From Lachnospiraceae bacterium (lineage in GTDB: Bacteria > Bacillota > Clostridia > Lachnospirales > Lachnospiraceae): a stretch of 64,000 nucleotides of DNA. Location: assembly GCA_910574805.1 (NCBI GenBank), contig CAJTCV010000009.1, positions 1 to 64,000 on the forward strand. The letters run 5' to 3'. Shown piece after piece: positions 9,103-16,797 of the stretch (its first letter is position 1; every line of letters starts with the position of its first letter). A program made the position numbers and the translations under genes. The notes under the pieces were generated by a model. That model had not been told where the DNA came from and did no database searches. It saw only the letters and a program-made list of their open reading frames with translations.

Positions 9103-10101
9103 ATGAAGATCTTATTTTATGACACAAAAGTTTATGATCAGGAGTCATTTACCTCGGAGCTGGAAGCGTATCCTGACGTGGAAGTGAAATTTCTGAAAAC
9201 GGATCTGACCCGGAACACCGCGGAATTATCCCATGGGTATGACGCCGTGTGCGCTTTCGTGAACTCGGACATCGGCACCCGGACGGTGGAGATTCTGCAC
9301 GAAAACGGCATCCGGCTCATCCTCATGCGCTGCGCAGGCTTTAACAACGTGGATCTCAAGACGGTGGAAAAATACGGGATCCGGATCCTGCGCGTGCCCG
9401 GATATTCTCCGGAGGCAGTGGCTGAACATGCCATGGGACTGGCCCTCACCGTCAACCGCCGGCTTCACAAATCCTACATCAAGGTGCGGGAAAATGATTT
9501 CAGCCTTGGAAGCCTGATGGGATTTAATTTCCATGGGAAGACCGCCGGCATTGTGGGTACCGGAAAGATTGGAGCCGCCATGGTACGGATCTGTCACGGC
9601 TTCGGCATGAAAGTGCTGGCCTATGACGTATATAAGAATCCGGATCTCCAGGAAATCGCAGAATATGTATCCCTGGAGGAACTGCTCAGCCAGAGCGATC
9701 TGATCTCCCTGCACTGTCCGCTCACAGAGGACACCCGCCACCTTATCAACCGGGAGACGATCCGAAAGATGAAGGACAGCGTGATCCTGGTGAACACCTC
9801 CAGAGGGGCGCTGGTGAAGACCGAGGCCCTGATCGAAGGGATCCGCGCCCACAAATTCTTCGGCGTGGGACTGGATGTATATGAAGAAGAAACGCCCAAT
9901 GTCTTTGAAGACCGGTCCGATGAGATTCTGGAGCATTCTGTGACCGCAAGACTTTTATCCTTCCCCAATGTAATGATTACTTCCCATCAGGGATTCTTCA
10001 CCAGAGAAGCCCTGTCCGCCATCGCCCGGACCACTCTGGAAAATGTCCGCGCCTTCGAAAGCGGAGAACCGTCTCCCAACGACGTAACAGCGGGCATGTA
10101 A
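9103..10101 (+). CDS. D-2-hydroxyacid (D-lactate-type) dehydrogenase
   Basis: 332 residues, the usual length for D-lactate dehydrogenases. It would reduce pyruvate or a related 2-keto acid with NADH. The NAD fold has VGTGKIG (151-157) and an Asp in AYDVYK. The catalytic set is visible as the Arg in NTSRGALV, the Glu in YEEETP and the His in TSHQGF, the last in a Phe-rich context typical of LdhA-like enzymes. The start is set by AAGGAGG before 9103. A strong hairpin terminator follows. Fermentative lactate formation fits an anaerobic gut bacterium, but other D-hydroxyacids are possible substrates. Confidence 0.9.
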   Translation: MKILFYDTKVYDQESFTSELEAYPDVEVKFLKTDLTRNTAELSHGYDAVCAFVNSDIGTRTVEILHENGIRLILMRCAGFNNVDLKTVEKYGIRILRVPGYSPEAVAEHAMGLALTVNRRLHKSYIKVRENDFSLGSLMGFNFHGKTAGIVGTGKIGAAMVRICHGFGMKVLAYDVYKNPDLQEIAEYVSLEELLSQSDLISLHCPLTEDTRHLINRETIRKMKDSVILVNTSRGALVKTEALIEGIRAHKFFGVGLDVYEEETPNVFEDRSDEILEHSVTARLLSFPNVMITSHQGFFTREALSAIARTTLENVRAFESGEPSPNDVTAGM

Positions 10102-10123
10102 AAAACCGGCTTTCCCGACACCG

Positions 10124-10156
10124 AAAAGGGAGCTGCAGAAACTGCAGCTCCCTTTT
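10124..10156. terminator. Bidirectional intrinsic terminator
   Basis: AAAAGGGAGCTGCAG (10124-10138), a 3-nt loop and its exact complement (10142-10156). The stem has A-runs on one side and T-runs on the other, so it can end both the dehydrogenase transcript and the convergent RidA transcript. Confidence 0.92.
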
Positions 10157-10180
10157 ATCCTGCGGCCCCCAGGCCGGTCA

Positions 10181-10549
10181 TCATTTCACAGCGATGGCTT
10201 CGATCTCGCACAGAACCCCTTTGGGAAGCTCTCTGACCGCCACACAGCTCCTGGCAGGTCTGGAGACGAAATATTGTGCATAGACCTCATTAAACGCGGT
10301 AAAATCCCCCATATCGGCCAGGAAACAGGTGGTCTTTATCACCTTTTCAAAACCGCATCCCGCAGCTTTCAGGATCTCTCCCACGTTTTTGCAGCTCTGC
10401 TCTGCCTGAGCCGCGATACCCTCCGGAATATTCCCCGTTGCCGGATCCACCGGAATCTGACCCGATGTATAGACGAACCCGTTCACCTCGCAGCCCTGAG
10501 AGTATGGTCCGATCGCTCCCGGCGCCTTATCTGTTGCAATCATTTTCAT
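10181..10549 (-). CDS. ridA: RidA family enamine/imine deaminase
   Basis: 122 residues, the normal family length. RidA hydrolyses reactive 2-aminoacrylate and related enamines released by PLP enzymes. Visible family features are GPYSQG near residue 16, YTSGQIPVDP, the conserved Arg in RPARSCVAV that binds the substrate carboxylate, and the C-terminal CEIEAIAV. The start at 10549 follows TTGGAGGAAAA. It is single, between the tRNA-Leu gene upstream and a shared terminator downstream. Confidence 0.95.
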   Translation of the reverse strand: MKMIATDKAPGAIGPYSQGCEVNGFVYTSGQIPVDPATGNIPEGIAAQAEQSCKNVGEILKAAGCGFEKVIKTTCFLADMGDFTAFNEVYAQYFVSRPARSCVAVRELPKGVLCEIEAIAVK

Positions 10550-10587
10550 GCCTTTTTCCTCCAACCTTTCTGTTCCATATGATTTTA

Positions 10588-10670
10588 TGCGGATAGTGGG
10601 AGTCGAACCCACACGTCCGGAGGACACAGGAACCTAAATCCTGCACGTCTGCCAATTCCGCCATATCCGC
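10588..10670 (-). tRNA. tRNA-Leu (anticodon UAG)
   Basis: Acceptor stem GCGGATA pairs with TATCCGC. The anticodon arm is CAGGA-TTTAGGT-TCCTG, giving UAG, which reads CUA/CUN leucine codons. A long variable arm and the GGTTCGACTCC T-arm are present. CCA is not encoded. A TTGACT-N17-TAACAT promoter lies upstream. Confidence 0.95.
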
Positions 10671-10705
10671 TCATGCTCCGGTACTGCACCGGATGACTAT
10701 CCAAT

Positions 10706-10734
10706 ATGTTACCATCTGCCCTCTCAAAAGTCAA
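10706..10734 (-). promoter_or_regulatory. Sigma-A-type promoter of tRNA-Leu
   Basis: TTGACT (10729-10734) and TAACAT (10706-10711) on the minus strand with a 17-bp spacer, about 35 bp before the tRNA 5' end. Confidence 0.65.
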
Positions 10735-10742
10735 TCGCTCAA

Positions 10743-11552
10743 TCAAAAGATACACTCCAGGATCAGCATCAGCACCGGCTGGTGCAGCATATAGACAGGC
10801 AGGCTGTGTCTTCCGATCCACCCCGGCAGACCGACGCGCCTCCCAAGAAAACTCCTCACCGCCTCCCGTTCCATCAGAATCCCATACAGGAAATACCCGC
10901 ACAGGTACAGAAAGATCCACGGAATGTACGAGAAATAATCCCCGGAGAAAAAGCCTGGCTCCGGAAATCCCAGCGCCGTCATGCAGATCCCCCGGTAAAG
11001 TCCCTCCGGAACCCGTCCCAGGAGGATCTTCTCAAAGCCCAGATATCCGCTGTTCACATCCCGGGTCAGGAAAAACAGTGCACCGCTCCCCAGAAACCCC
11101 GCCCACGCCGGGAGCCGCTCCAACAATCCGGAGAACGGGACCAGCGACACCATCGCCGCCCCTGTGAAGGTCAGGATCCCGAAGAGGATCCGCTCCGAGG
11201 GCATAAAGCAGTATGTCACCGCTGTAATCACCATGCCGCAGGCAGAGATGATAAGGCCTCTTTTTAAAGGCGCACTGCCCAGTCGCCAGCAGAATCCGGA
11301 CAGCAGAATGAACATCCAGCAGATACTCTGCTGCCATACATATCCCGGCGTCTTCCAGAACCATCCCACCGACACTCCGTACAGCTCCACCAGATCAAAC
11401 ATACCGTGGTACAGAATCATACTGATCAGTGTGATCCCCCGCAGACCGTCCAGCAGGTGGTAGCGCTCCTTCTTCTCCATTTCTCCGGCATCCTCTGCCG
11501 GTTCCATGCCATGTCTTTTTTTCTTCCCGGATAGCAATATTCGATGTGTCAT
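10743..11552 (-). CDS. DUF1624-type (HGSNAT-like) membrane acyltransferase-related protein
   Basis: About 269 residues with seven or eight hydrophobic helices. The N-terminal HLLDGLRGITLISMILYH is the mark of the DUF1624/heparan-alpha-glucosaminide N-acetyltransferase-like family: the first helix carries a conserved His in 'YHGMFDL'. Members are thought to move acyl groups across the membrane to sugars, but bacterial substrates are mostly unknown. The start at 11552 is preferred because GGAGGAG lies eight bases before it; two upstream ATG codons overlap that site. It is transcribed alone, between the tRNA genes. Confidence 0.8.
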   Translation of the reverse strand: MTHRILLSGKKKRHGMEPAEDAGEMEKKERYHLLDGLRGITLISMILYHGMFDLVELYGVSVGWFWKTPGYVWQQSICWMFILLSGFCWRLGSAPLKRGLIISACGMVITAVTYCFMPSERILFGILTFTGAAMVSLVPFSGLLERLPAWAGFLGSGALFFLTRDVNSGYLGFEKILLGRVPEGLYRGICMTALGFPEPGFFSGDYFSYIPWIFLYLCGYFLYGILMEREAVRSFLGRRVGLPGWIGRHSLPVYMLHQPVLMLILECIF

Positions 11553-11655
11553 TTTCATCTCCTCCATGCTGTATCTGTGCCCTGCCGGAGCATCCCGTAT
11601 CCCAGCAGCCAGAAAAGCCAGAGGCGGGGGACCTCTGGCTCTTCTGCAACAACTT

Positions 11656-11942
11656 TTTTAGAAATATATTTATCGACGATACTGCGAAAAAAGAATAATC
11701 AAAAGGGAGGGTTTATTCATTAAAAAGGGGGATTAGGGGGTGCAGTACCATCCATAAATACCTTATTTATCCAAACGGCCGAACACCTTACATGTTCCCC
11801 GTTTGTTGAAATTATTATACGTCCCGAACACCGATTTGTACATTGACAAAACACATAAATTTTCGACTTTTTTCGCCTTATAATAAAACAAAAAAACCAA
11901 TTACTTTTTCACTTCAGCCCGCAAAAGCATAAAACGTAAAAC
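11656..11942. other. AT-rich intergenic stretch without a clear gene
   Basis: Between the acyltransferase-like gene and the tRNA cluster. It holds a purine-rich G-run (about 11727-11742), a minus-strand TATAAT (11814-11819) with only a poor -35, and a 16-codon minus-strand frame without a good ribosome site. I see no convincing gene. Confidence 0.5.
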
Positions 11943-11967
11943 AAAAAAGCACTGAAGATCAGTGCTT
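11943..11967 (-). terminator. Terminator of the tRNA operon
   Basis: AAGCACTGA/TCAGTGCTT arms (11947-11955 and 11959-11967) with a 3-nt loop, followed on the minus strand by a six-T run, directly after tRNA-Lys. Confidence 0.9.
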
Positions 11968-11971
11968 TCCA

Positions 11972-12044
11972 TGAGACATCGGGGATTCGAACCCCGGACA
12001 ACTTGATTAAAAGTCAAGTGCTCTACCAACTGAGCTAATATCCC
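11972..12044 (-). tRNA. tRNA-Lys (anticodon UUU)
   Basis: The anticodon arm CTTGA-CTTTTAA-TCAAG gives UUU. Acceptor GGGATAT pairs with ATGTCTC including wobble pairs. It is the last gene of a six-tRNA operon, followed by the terminator. Confidence 0.95.
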
Positions 12045-12067
12045 ATCATCTGCATTCACATGCCCAA

Positions 12068-12140
12068 CTGGGCTAGCTGGATTCGAACCAGCGTGATGCA
12101 GGAGTCAAAGTCCTGTGCCTTACCGCTTGGCGATAGCCCA
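12068..12140 (-). tRNA. tRNA-Gln (anticodon UUG)
   Basis: The anticodon arm CAGGA-CTTTGAC-TCCTG gives UUG. Acceptor TGGGCTA/TAGCCCA with discriminator G. Fifth gene of the tRNA operon. Confidence 0.95.
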
Positions 12141-12155
12141 TTATCTTTGATTCAG

Positions 12156-12230
12156 GGTGGGTACAGGGACTCGAACCCTGGACCTCCAGAGCCACAATCT
12201 GGCGCGCTAACCAACTGCGCCATACCCACC
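12156..12230 (-). tRNA. tRNA-His (anticodon GUG)
   Basis: The anticodon arm CCAGA-TTGTGGC-TCTGG gives GUG. The extra 5' G(-1) opposite C73, the tRNA-His identity element, is encoded (GGTGGGTA...TACCCACC). Fourth gene of the operon. Confidence 0.95.
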
Positions 12231-12263
12231 ATATTCCTAACGACCGGTTGTGGCCCGGCCAAA

Positions 12264-12337
<74 letters not shown>

Positions 12338-12360
12338 ATAACCCAGTGACTCCTGAGCCA

Positions 12361-12431
12361 AGCGGGTGATGGGAATCGAACCCACGTATCCAGCTTGGAA
12401 GGCTGGTGTTCTACCATTGAACTACACCCGC
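12361..12431 (-). tRNA. tRNA-Gly (anticodon UCC)
   Basis: The anticodon arm CCAGC-CTTCCAA-GCTGG gives UCC. Acceptor GCGGGTG pairs with CACCCGC (with the usual wobble) and the gene is 71 nt. Second gene of the operon. Confidence 0.95.
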
Positions 12432-12480
12432 ATAAAAACTGTTGACCACGTACCGCATGCCTGTGACCTCGTACAGTACA

Positions 12481-12555
12481 TCGGGGTGACAGGATTCGAA
12501 CCTGCGACCTCCTGGTCCCAAACCAGGCGCTCTAGCCAAGCTGAGCCACACCCCG
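12481..12555 (-). tRNA. tRNA-Pro (anticodon UGG)
   Basis: The anticodon arm CCTGG-TTTGGGA-CCAGG gives UGG. Acceptor CGGGGTG/CACCCCG with discriminator A. First gene of the operon, about 30 bp after a consensus promoter. Confidence 0.95.
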
Positions 12556-12586
12556 CTTTGGATGCCCGCTAACGGACACATACTGT

Positions 12587-12615
12587 ATTATATAAGAATG
12601 CCGCAGAATTGTCAA
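12587..12615 (-). promoter_or_regulatory. Consensus promoter of the tRNA operon
   Basis: Perfect TTGACA (12610-12615) and perfect TATAAT (12587-12592) on the minus strand with a 17-bp spacer, reading into tRNA-Pro. Confidence 0.9.
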
Positions 12616-12664
12616 CAATTTTTTTAATTGATTTTTTATGTTTTTTGACATCTTCTCCGTACTG

Positions 12665-12706
12665 AAAAGAGCCACCCGATTCTCTCTGCAATCGAATGGC
12701 TCTTTT
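12665..12706. terminator. Intrinsic terminator (A/T runs on both sides)
   Basis: AAAAGAGCCA (12665-12674) pairs with TGGCTCTTTT (12697-12706), with an inner CGATT/AATCG stem. It ends the transcript that begins near 12972 and shields the tRNA promoter. Confidence 0.85.
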
Positions 12707-12972
12707 ACCTGTCAATCTGAAGTTTCACCCTGATTATCTCCTTTCAAGATTATTTCCGGATACTGCCAGATTGTACGGATCCTCTGTTCAGTTTTCTCTT
12801 CGTTCATATTTAAGAATCATCCTGCCCCTGATCTCCTGATGCATCCTTTCTCGTCAGATGTCATCCCATCCTGTGCGTCTGTCTGATCGTTCTTAAAGAT
12901 GATTAAAATCTTACCTTCCCATTGGACCTTTCCTCCATTCCAGAGACTTTTATGTGTCTCTTTCTTGTTTGT
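12665..12972 (-). ncRNA. Putative small RNA or short-peptide transcript, unidentified
   Basis: A minus-strand unit of about 310 nt bounded by a TTGACA-N17-TAATAT promoter and a strong terminator. Nothing long is encoded. Short frames exist: 31 codons starting MNEEKTEQ (ATG about 12814), and a seven-codon GTG frame with AGGAGAT whose stop TAA abuts the terminator. The 5' part is purine-rich with GGAGGAAAGG and GGGAAGGTAAG segments. I could not match it to RNase P, tmRNA, SRP or 6S RNA by eye. It could be a regulatory RNA or the 3' extension of the sigma-54 transcript. Confidence 0.45.
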
Positions 12973-12978
12973 GAGTTT

Positions 12979-13007
12979 ATATTACAATATCTTTTTCCCT
13001 TTGTCAA
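12979..13007 (-). promoter_or_regulatory. Near-consensus promoter just after the sigma-54 gene
   Basis: TTGACA (13002-13007) and TAATAT (12979-12984) on the minus strand with a 17-bp spacer, beginning about 30 bp past the rpoN stop. No annotated gene lies between it and the terminator at 12665-12706. Confidence 0.75.
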
Positions 13008-13037
13008 CAGTTTTCTGAAATTTTTTTAAAATATATT

Positions 13038-14162
13038 TTATTTTCCGACTGCTGAGAACAGAGCCTGTAACAATACCGTCCTCTGATACTGCAGATATTT
13101 CCCCTGGACAGCCCGGATGACGGTGGCGGAAGAGATCTTCAGAGCCTGTGCGATCTCTTCCTGTGTCATGGGTTTTAATGCTTCTCCCCGGAGAAAATAT
13201 CCGCTCTGGCGCTCCAGGATCTCATATACAATCTTCTGGATCGTCTCACGGCGCTGTTCCACACATTCCAGCACATCCTTCGCCCGACTGAGCTTTTCTG
13301 CAAAATATTCCTTCAGCTCCTGATCCTGTGCAGTCTCCATCATACGGACATAATAATCGTTCAGATGATATTCTCCCATCCACCGGTCATTCAGCTCCGC
13401 TTTCCAGCTGCCCCCCTCCCGGACCACGAGAATATCCGGAACAATATACTGAGTCTCTCTGCTCTCTTCCGCCAGCGGCCTGGGATTCAGCGTACTCAGA
13501 ATATGCATATATTCCTTCGCCTGCACAGTGGAAATATGGAGCTGTCTGGTGACCCGACTCACATGTCCCTTCAGAATCTCATCCAGGCAGTGTTCCGTCA
13601 TCTCATACAGCTTCGGATCCTGAACTCCGGCCCGCTGAAGCTGCAGAACCAGACATTCTGACAGATCCCTGGCAAAGATCCCGGCAGGTTCCAGTTCCTT
13701 CAGTTCTCTTAAGCACTTTTCCACCAGTTCTGCCCCATATCCGGAAGCATTTGCAATGTCCCGCACCTCATACGGAAAATACCCGCTGTCGTCCAGACAC
13801 CCCGCCAGATATCGGATCAGTTTCCGCTCTTCCCCGCTGTACCGCCCGTGGGGAAGCTGCTCCATGACCATGCGTTCCCTCGTCCACTGCTCCTTCGCCC
13901 GGACGTCTCCGCGCCGGTCCACGTCGTCATCATTTTCCCGCACCTGCTCTCCGCTGTACTCACTGCCCGTCTCATAAAATTTTTCCAGATTCTGCATGGT
14001 CTCTTCCTGCCGGTCCATGGAAGTCTCCAGAAGCGGATTCTCCAGATACTCTGTCTGCAAAAACGCATCCAGCTCCTGATTGGTATATTCCAGCACCTCC
14101 AATGACTGAATCTGTGCTCCTGATAATGTCTGCGCCTGCTCCAGGATCAAATTGCTCTGCAT
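13038..14162 (-). CDS. rpoN: RNA polymerase sigma-54 factor, apparently lacking the RpoN box
   Basis: 374 residues against roughly 430-490 for typical RpoN. Region I is clear (Q-rich start, then LSGAQIQSLEVLEYTNQEL and NPLLE), followed by an acidic linker and the core-binding domain with LNPRPLAEES. The helix-turn-helix region is present (MTQEEIAQALKISSATVIR, then AVQGKYLQYQRTVLLQALFS). The protein ends at AVGK, where normal RpoN continues for about 60 residues to the ARRTVAKYR box that reads the -24 promoter element. The DNA after the stop is AT-rich and non-coding in all frames. AGGGAG precedes the ATG. No sigma-54 activator lies in the window. Confidence 0.85.
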   Translation of the reverse strand: MQSNLILEQAQTLSGAQIQSLEVLEYTNQELDAFLQTEYLENPLLETSMDRQEETMQNLEKFYETGSEYSGEQVRENDDDVDRRGDVRAKEQWTRERMVMEQLPHGRYSGEERKLIRYLAGCLDDSGYFPYEVRDIANASGYGAELVEKCLRELKELEPAGIFARDLSECLVLQLQRAGVQDPKLYEMTEHCLDEILKGHVSRVTRQLHISTVQAKEYMHILSTLNPRPLAEESRETQYIVPDILVVREGGSWKAELNDRWMGEYHLNDYYVRMMETAQDQELKEYFAEKLSRAKDVLECVEQRRETIQKIVYEILERQSGYFLRGEALKPMTQEEIAQALKISSATVIRAVQGKYLQYQRTVLLQALFSAVGK

Positions 14163-14279
14163 ATGGCCTGCTCCCTTCTTGTCTTTTGTATATAAAATCT
14201 CTTGTTTTTCCCTTTATTCTGATTATATGCGATTCCTGCCTTTTTTACAAGATCACATAATTCCAACATAAAATCTGCC

Positions 14280-14308
14280 TTGTGAAACCCGGTGCATCAT
14301 GGTAAAAT
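14280..14308 (+). promoter_or_regulatory. Likely promoter of the FecR/MORN lipoprotein
   Basis: TTGTGA (14280-14285) and TAAAAT (14303-14308) with a 17-bp spacer, about 110 bp before the start codon. The leader contains the hairpin at 14359-14412. Confidence 0.5.
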
Positions 14309-14358
14309 AAGAAAAACGAAAATCTTGTTTCAGGAAATGTCATTATATCCAACCGATG

Positions 14359-14412
14359 ATAAACGACACTGGAGACCAGGAACTATGCTTGCAGGAATTT
14401 AGTGCCGTTTAT
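14359..14412 (+). repeat. Inverted repeat in the lipoprotein leader
   Basis: ATAAACGACACT (14359-14370) and AGTGCCGTTTAT (14401-14412) pair with one mismatch across a 30-nt loop. The right arm ends five bases before the CAGGAG ribosome site, so folding could affect translation. Confidence 0.55.
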
Positions 14413-14426
14413 ATAACAGGAGACAA

Positions 14427-15728
14427 ATGATCATGATTTACAGAAAAAGAATATTGATATCCATTATTATCCTTGCGGCTGTCATTCTGGCATGTACCGC
14501 CTGCGGACAGAAAGCGACCACCATGCAGCTTGTAAAAACCGAGGGCGAAGTCGACGTTATAAATGACAGGGGAAGGAGCATGGATATTTTTGAAGAAATG
14601 GGGCTCTATTCCGGCTACCATGTGGATACGCGGGCCAAAAGTCAGGCATGGATCAATCTGGACAGCACCAAACTTACGAAAATGGACGAAGAGAGCCAGG
14701 TGGAAGTGAAGGGGGACAAAGGAAAGCTGGAAATGATCGTCCATTCCGGCAGAGTATTTTTTCATGTGACGGAACCTCTTGATGATGGAGAGACGCTGGA
14801 GATCCGCACCTCCACCATGCTTGTGGGCATCCGGGAAACCTGCGGCTGGTTCGAGGTGCCGGAAGAAAACCATATGAAAGTGTATCTGATCGAGGGAACG
14901 GTGGAATGCAGCATTGAACCATCCGGCCCGGAGGATGAGAAGATTTCTGCGTCTGTTTCCGGCGGCGATATGGCTGATATGAGGATAACGGACGGACAGG
15001 CGGCGATCACGGTCTCTTCTTACGGCAGCGGAGACATTCCTGATTTTGTCCTTGACGAAATATCCGGCGACGAGCTGCTTGCCTCAGAGCTTGATCACAT
15101 ACGGATACAGGATTTTCTGTCCGGAATGGAAGATGTGCTGGCAGCAAAGGACTATGATACTGCCCGGAGCCTTGCCCTCTCTGAGGAATACCTTGCGCTC
15201 GCCCCACTGATCGAAGCAGAAGCGCCCTGTTATTCCCGCAGCCGCGGCGGAGCAGTCGAACAGAACGGAACCGGTGTCATCGCATATGGAACTGATGTGT
15301 TTTATTATGGTTCCCGGGAAAACGGCGTCCGCAACGGACAGGGCGTTGCTTTCAGGGCACTGGACCCGGACAGCGACTCCTTTTATCACGGAGAGTACAA
15401 AGTCTATGAAGGAAACTGGGCAAATGACATGCCCAATGGCCAGGGAACGGAATTCTGCAAAGTATCCGCAGAAAAACTGCCGGAAAACACCGGTCTTTTC
15501 ACCATGCGGTCAGGCGAATTTGCGGACGGACTGTTCAACGGACGAATCGAAGTGGAAGAAATTCTCTGGGACGGAAGCATAGACAGATACTATGGCACTG
15601 CTCAAAATGGTGTATGGGATCTTCTGGATGAGAATCGTCATTACCTGATCCATGAGGAAACCGGCCGATTCTGTATGACCATTGAGGAAGAGTCGAATCA
15701 AAGGCAGGGAGTTTTATGGGTCCGGTAG
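14427..15728 (+). CDS. FecR-domain and MORN-repeat lipoprotein
   Basis: 433 residues. A signal peptide with lipobox-like LACTAC (Cys near residue 23-26) predicts an outer-face lipoprotein. Residues about 33-150 form a FecR-type domain (VKTEGEVDVIND, then SGYHVDTRAKSQAWI and the conserved hairpin ending TMLVGIR). The C-terminal third has MORN-like repeats (YYGSRENGVRNGQG and YEGNWANDMPNGQG). The combination suggests a surface scaffold rather than iron signalling; no sigma factor or TonB partner is adjacent. The ATG at 14427 follows CAGGAG. A terminator follows. Confidence 0.82.
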   Translation: MIMIYRKRILISIIILAAVILACTACGQKATTMQLVKTEGEVDVINDRGRSMDIFEEMGLYSGYHVDTRAKSQAWINLDSTKLTKMDEESQVEVKGDKGKLEMIVHSGRVFFHVTEPLDDGETLEIRTSTMLVGIRETCGWFEVPEENHMKVYLIEGTVECSIEPSGPEDEKISASVSGGDMADMRITDGQAAITVSSYGSGDIPDFVLDEISGDELLASELDHIRIQDFLSGMEDVLAAKDYDTARSLALSEEYLALAPLIEAEAPCYSRSRGGAVEQNGTGVIAYGTDVFYYGSRENGVRNGQGVAFRALDPDSDSFYHGEYKVYEGNWANDMPNGQGTEFCKVSAEKLPENTGLFTMRSGEFADGLFNGRIEVEEILWDGSIDRYYGTAQNGVWDLLDENRHYLIHEETGRFCMTIEEESNQRQGVLWVR

Positions 15729-15757
15729 CATTCCTCAAAGCGTTTTGGTATCACAGA

Positions 15758-15795
15758 GAAGAAAGCCCCGGGAGGCATTCCATGGGGCTTTCTTC
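15758..15795 (+). terminator. Intrinsic terminator after the FecR/MORN gene
   Basis: GAAGAAAGCCCC (15758-15769) and GGGGCTTTCTTC (15784-15795) form a 12-bp stem. It lies between convergent genes and may serve both. Confidence 0.75.
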
Positions 15796-15833
15796 CTGAT
15801 TTTAAATTATTTTGTTCTCTTTCAATATCTGCT

Positions 15834-16748
15834 TCATGCAGACTCCATCTGCATTCTGGCAAACAGAGCCGCGCCGATCACTCCCTTGCCTGCATGTTTC
15901 TGTGAATATACATAGTCAAAGCCATAAGTCATGACGTCGCGCCCGGTGCATGCATTGACCTCCCGCTCGAAAACTTCCCGCGGAAAATCCGCCATCTCCG
16001 GCACGCCGCCGCCTACCACAATGGTATCCGGATTAAAGATCGTCGCCACCACCGCATAAACATGGGCGCAGGCGCGTATGAATTCCTTCATGGGCGCTTC
16101 TTCCCGGTGTCTTGTGAACAGCTCTCCAATCGCCGTATCCGGATAGAACTCTTCCTGGATCTTCCGGAGTCTCCAGCCGGATGCATAGCATTCGCAGCAT
16201 CCTTTTTTTCCGCAGCTACATGAAGCATCTCCTCCAAAATACGGCATATGGCCCAGATCCAGCTCTGCTCCGTCTTTTCCTTCCAGCAGCCGTCCGTCGA
16301 TCATGATCGATGCGCCTACCCCGGTCCCAATGTAGATGCCCGCCACGATTTTCTGATCTTCCAGATGGTTGGCTGCGATATCATGCAGCAGGATGTTTTT
16401 CACATCATTATTCACAAAAGCCGGCACATGAAAATGCTCCCGTATCTTTTCCGCCAGGTTCATATGACAAAAGACAGGCTCTCCCGCCCGGTTCCGGATA
16501 TTGGTCGTACAGATCACCGTCTCTTTGTCCGCCTCCACGGAAGAGGGGACTCCTATGGATATGGCTTCTATGTCCTGTATGCGGTTCTTCTCCACATAAT
16601 CCGCAATGATTCCGCAGAGCTCTCCCGCCGGGTCTCTGGCCCCGGCGATCGCCTGGCTGCCTGTGACCGCAGATGCCTGCAGCTGACCGTCCGAAGTGAC
16701 TGCCCCAATCCGCAGATTGGTCCCTCCCAGATCAATTCCGATAATCAT
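15834..16748 (-). CDS. ROK family sugar kinase
   Basis: 304 residues. The ATP phosphate loop is GIDLGGTNLRIG at the N-terminus. The catalytic Asp lies in FVNNDVKN and the ROK zinc motif is CSCGKKGCCECYASGW. It would phosphorylate a hexose or amino sugar in the cytoplasm; the specificity cannot be read from sequence. The start at 16748 follows ATGGAG seven bases upstream, inside a longer open frame. It lies 49 bp after the ROK-type regulator and is probably its operon partner. The neighbouring catabolic genes are partly broken. Confidence 0.92.
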   Translation of the reverse strand: MIIGIDLGGTNLRIGAVTSDGQLQASAVTGSQAIAGARDPAGELCGIIADYVEKNRIQDIEAISIGVPSSVEADKETVICTTNIRNRAGEPVFCHMNLAEKIREHFHVPAFVNNDVKNILLHDIAANHLEDQKIVAGIYIGTGVGASIMIDGRLLEGKDGAELDLGHMPYFGGDASCSCGKKGCCECYASGWRLRKIQEEFYPDTAIGELFTRHREEAPMKEFIRACAHVYAVVATIFNPDTIVVGGGVPEMADFPREVFEREVNACTGRDVMTYGFDYVYSQKHAGKGVIGAALFARMQMESA

Positions 16749-16797
16749 TGTCTTACTCCATTCTTCTTCCATGATGCCTCTGCATTGCCGGAGCCGC

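Noticed and set aside
12665-12972. GGAGGAAAGGTCC-like segment as RNase P RNA
   Set aside because: It recalls the GAGGAAAGTCC core of RNase P, but the unit is too short, lacks the other conserved blocks such as ACAGAAA near the 3' end, and ends in an ordinary terminator.
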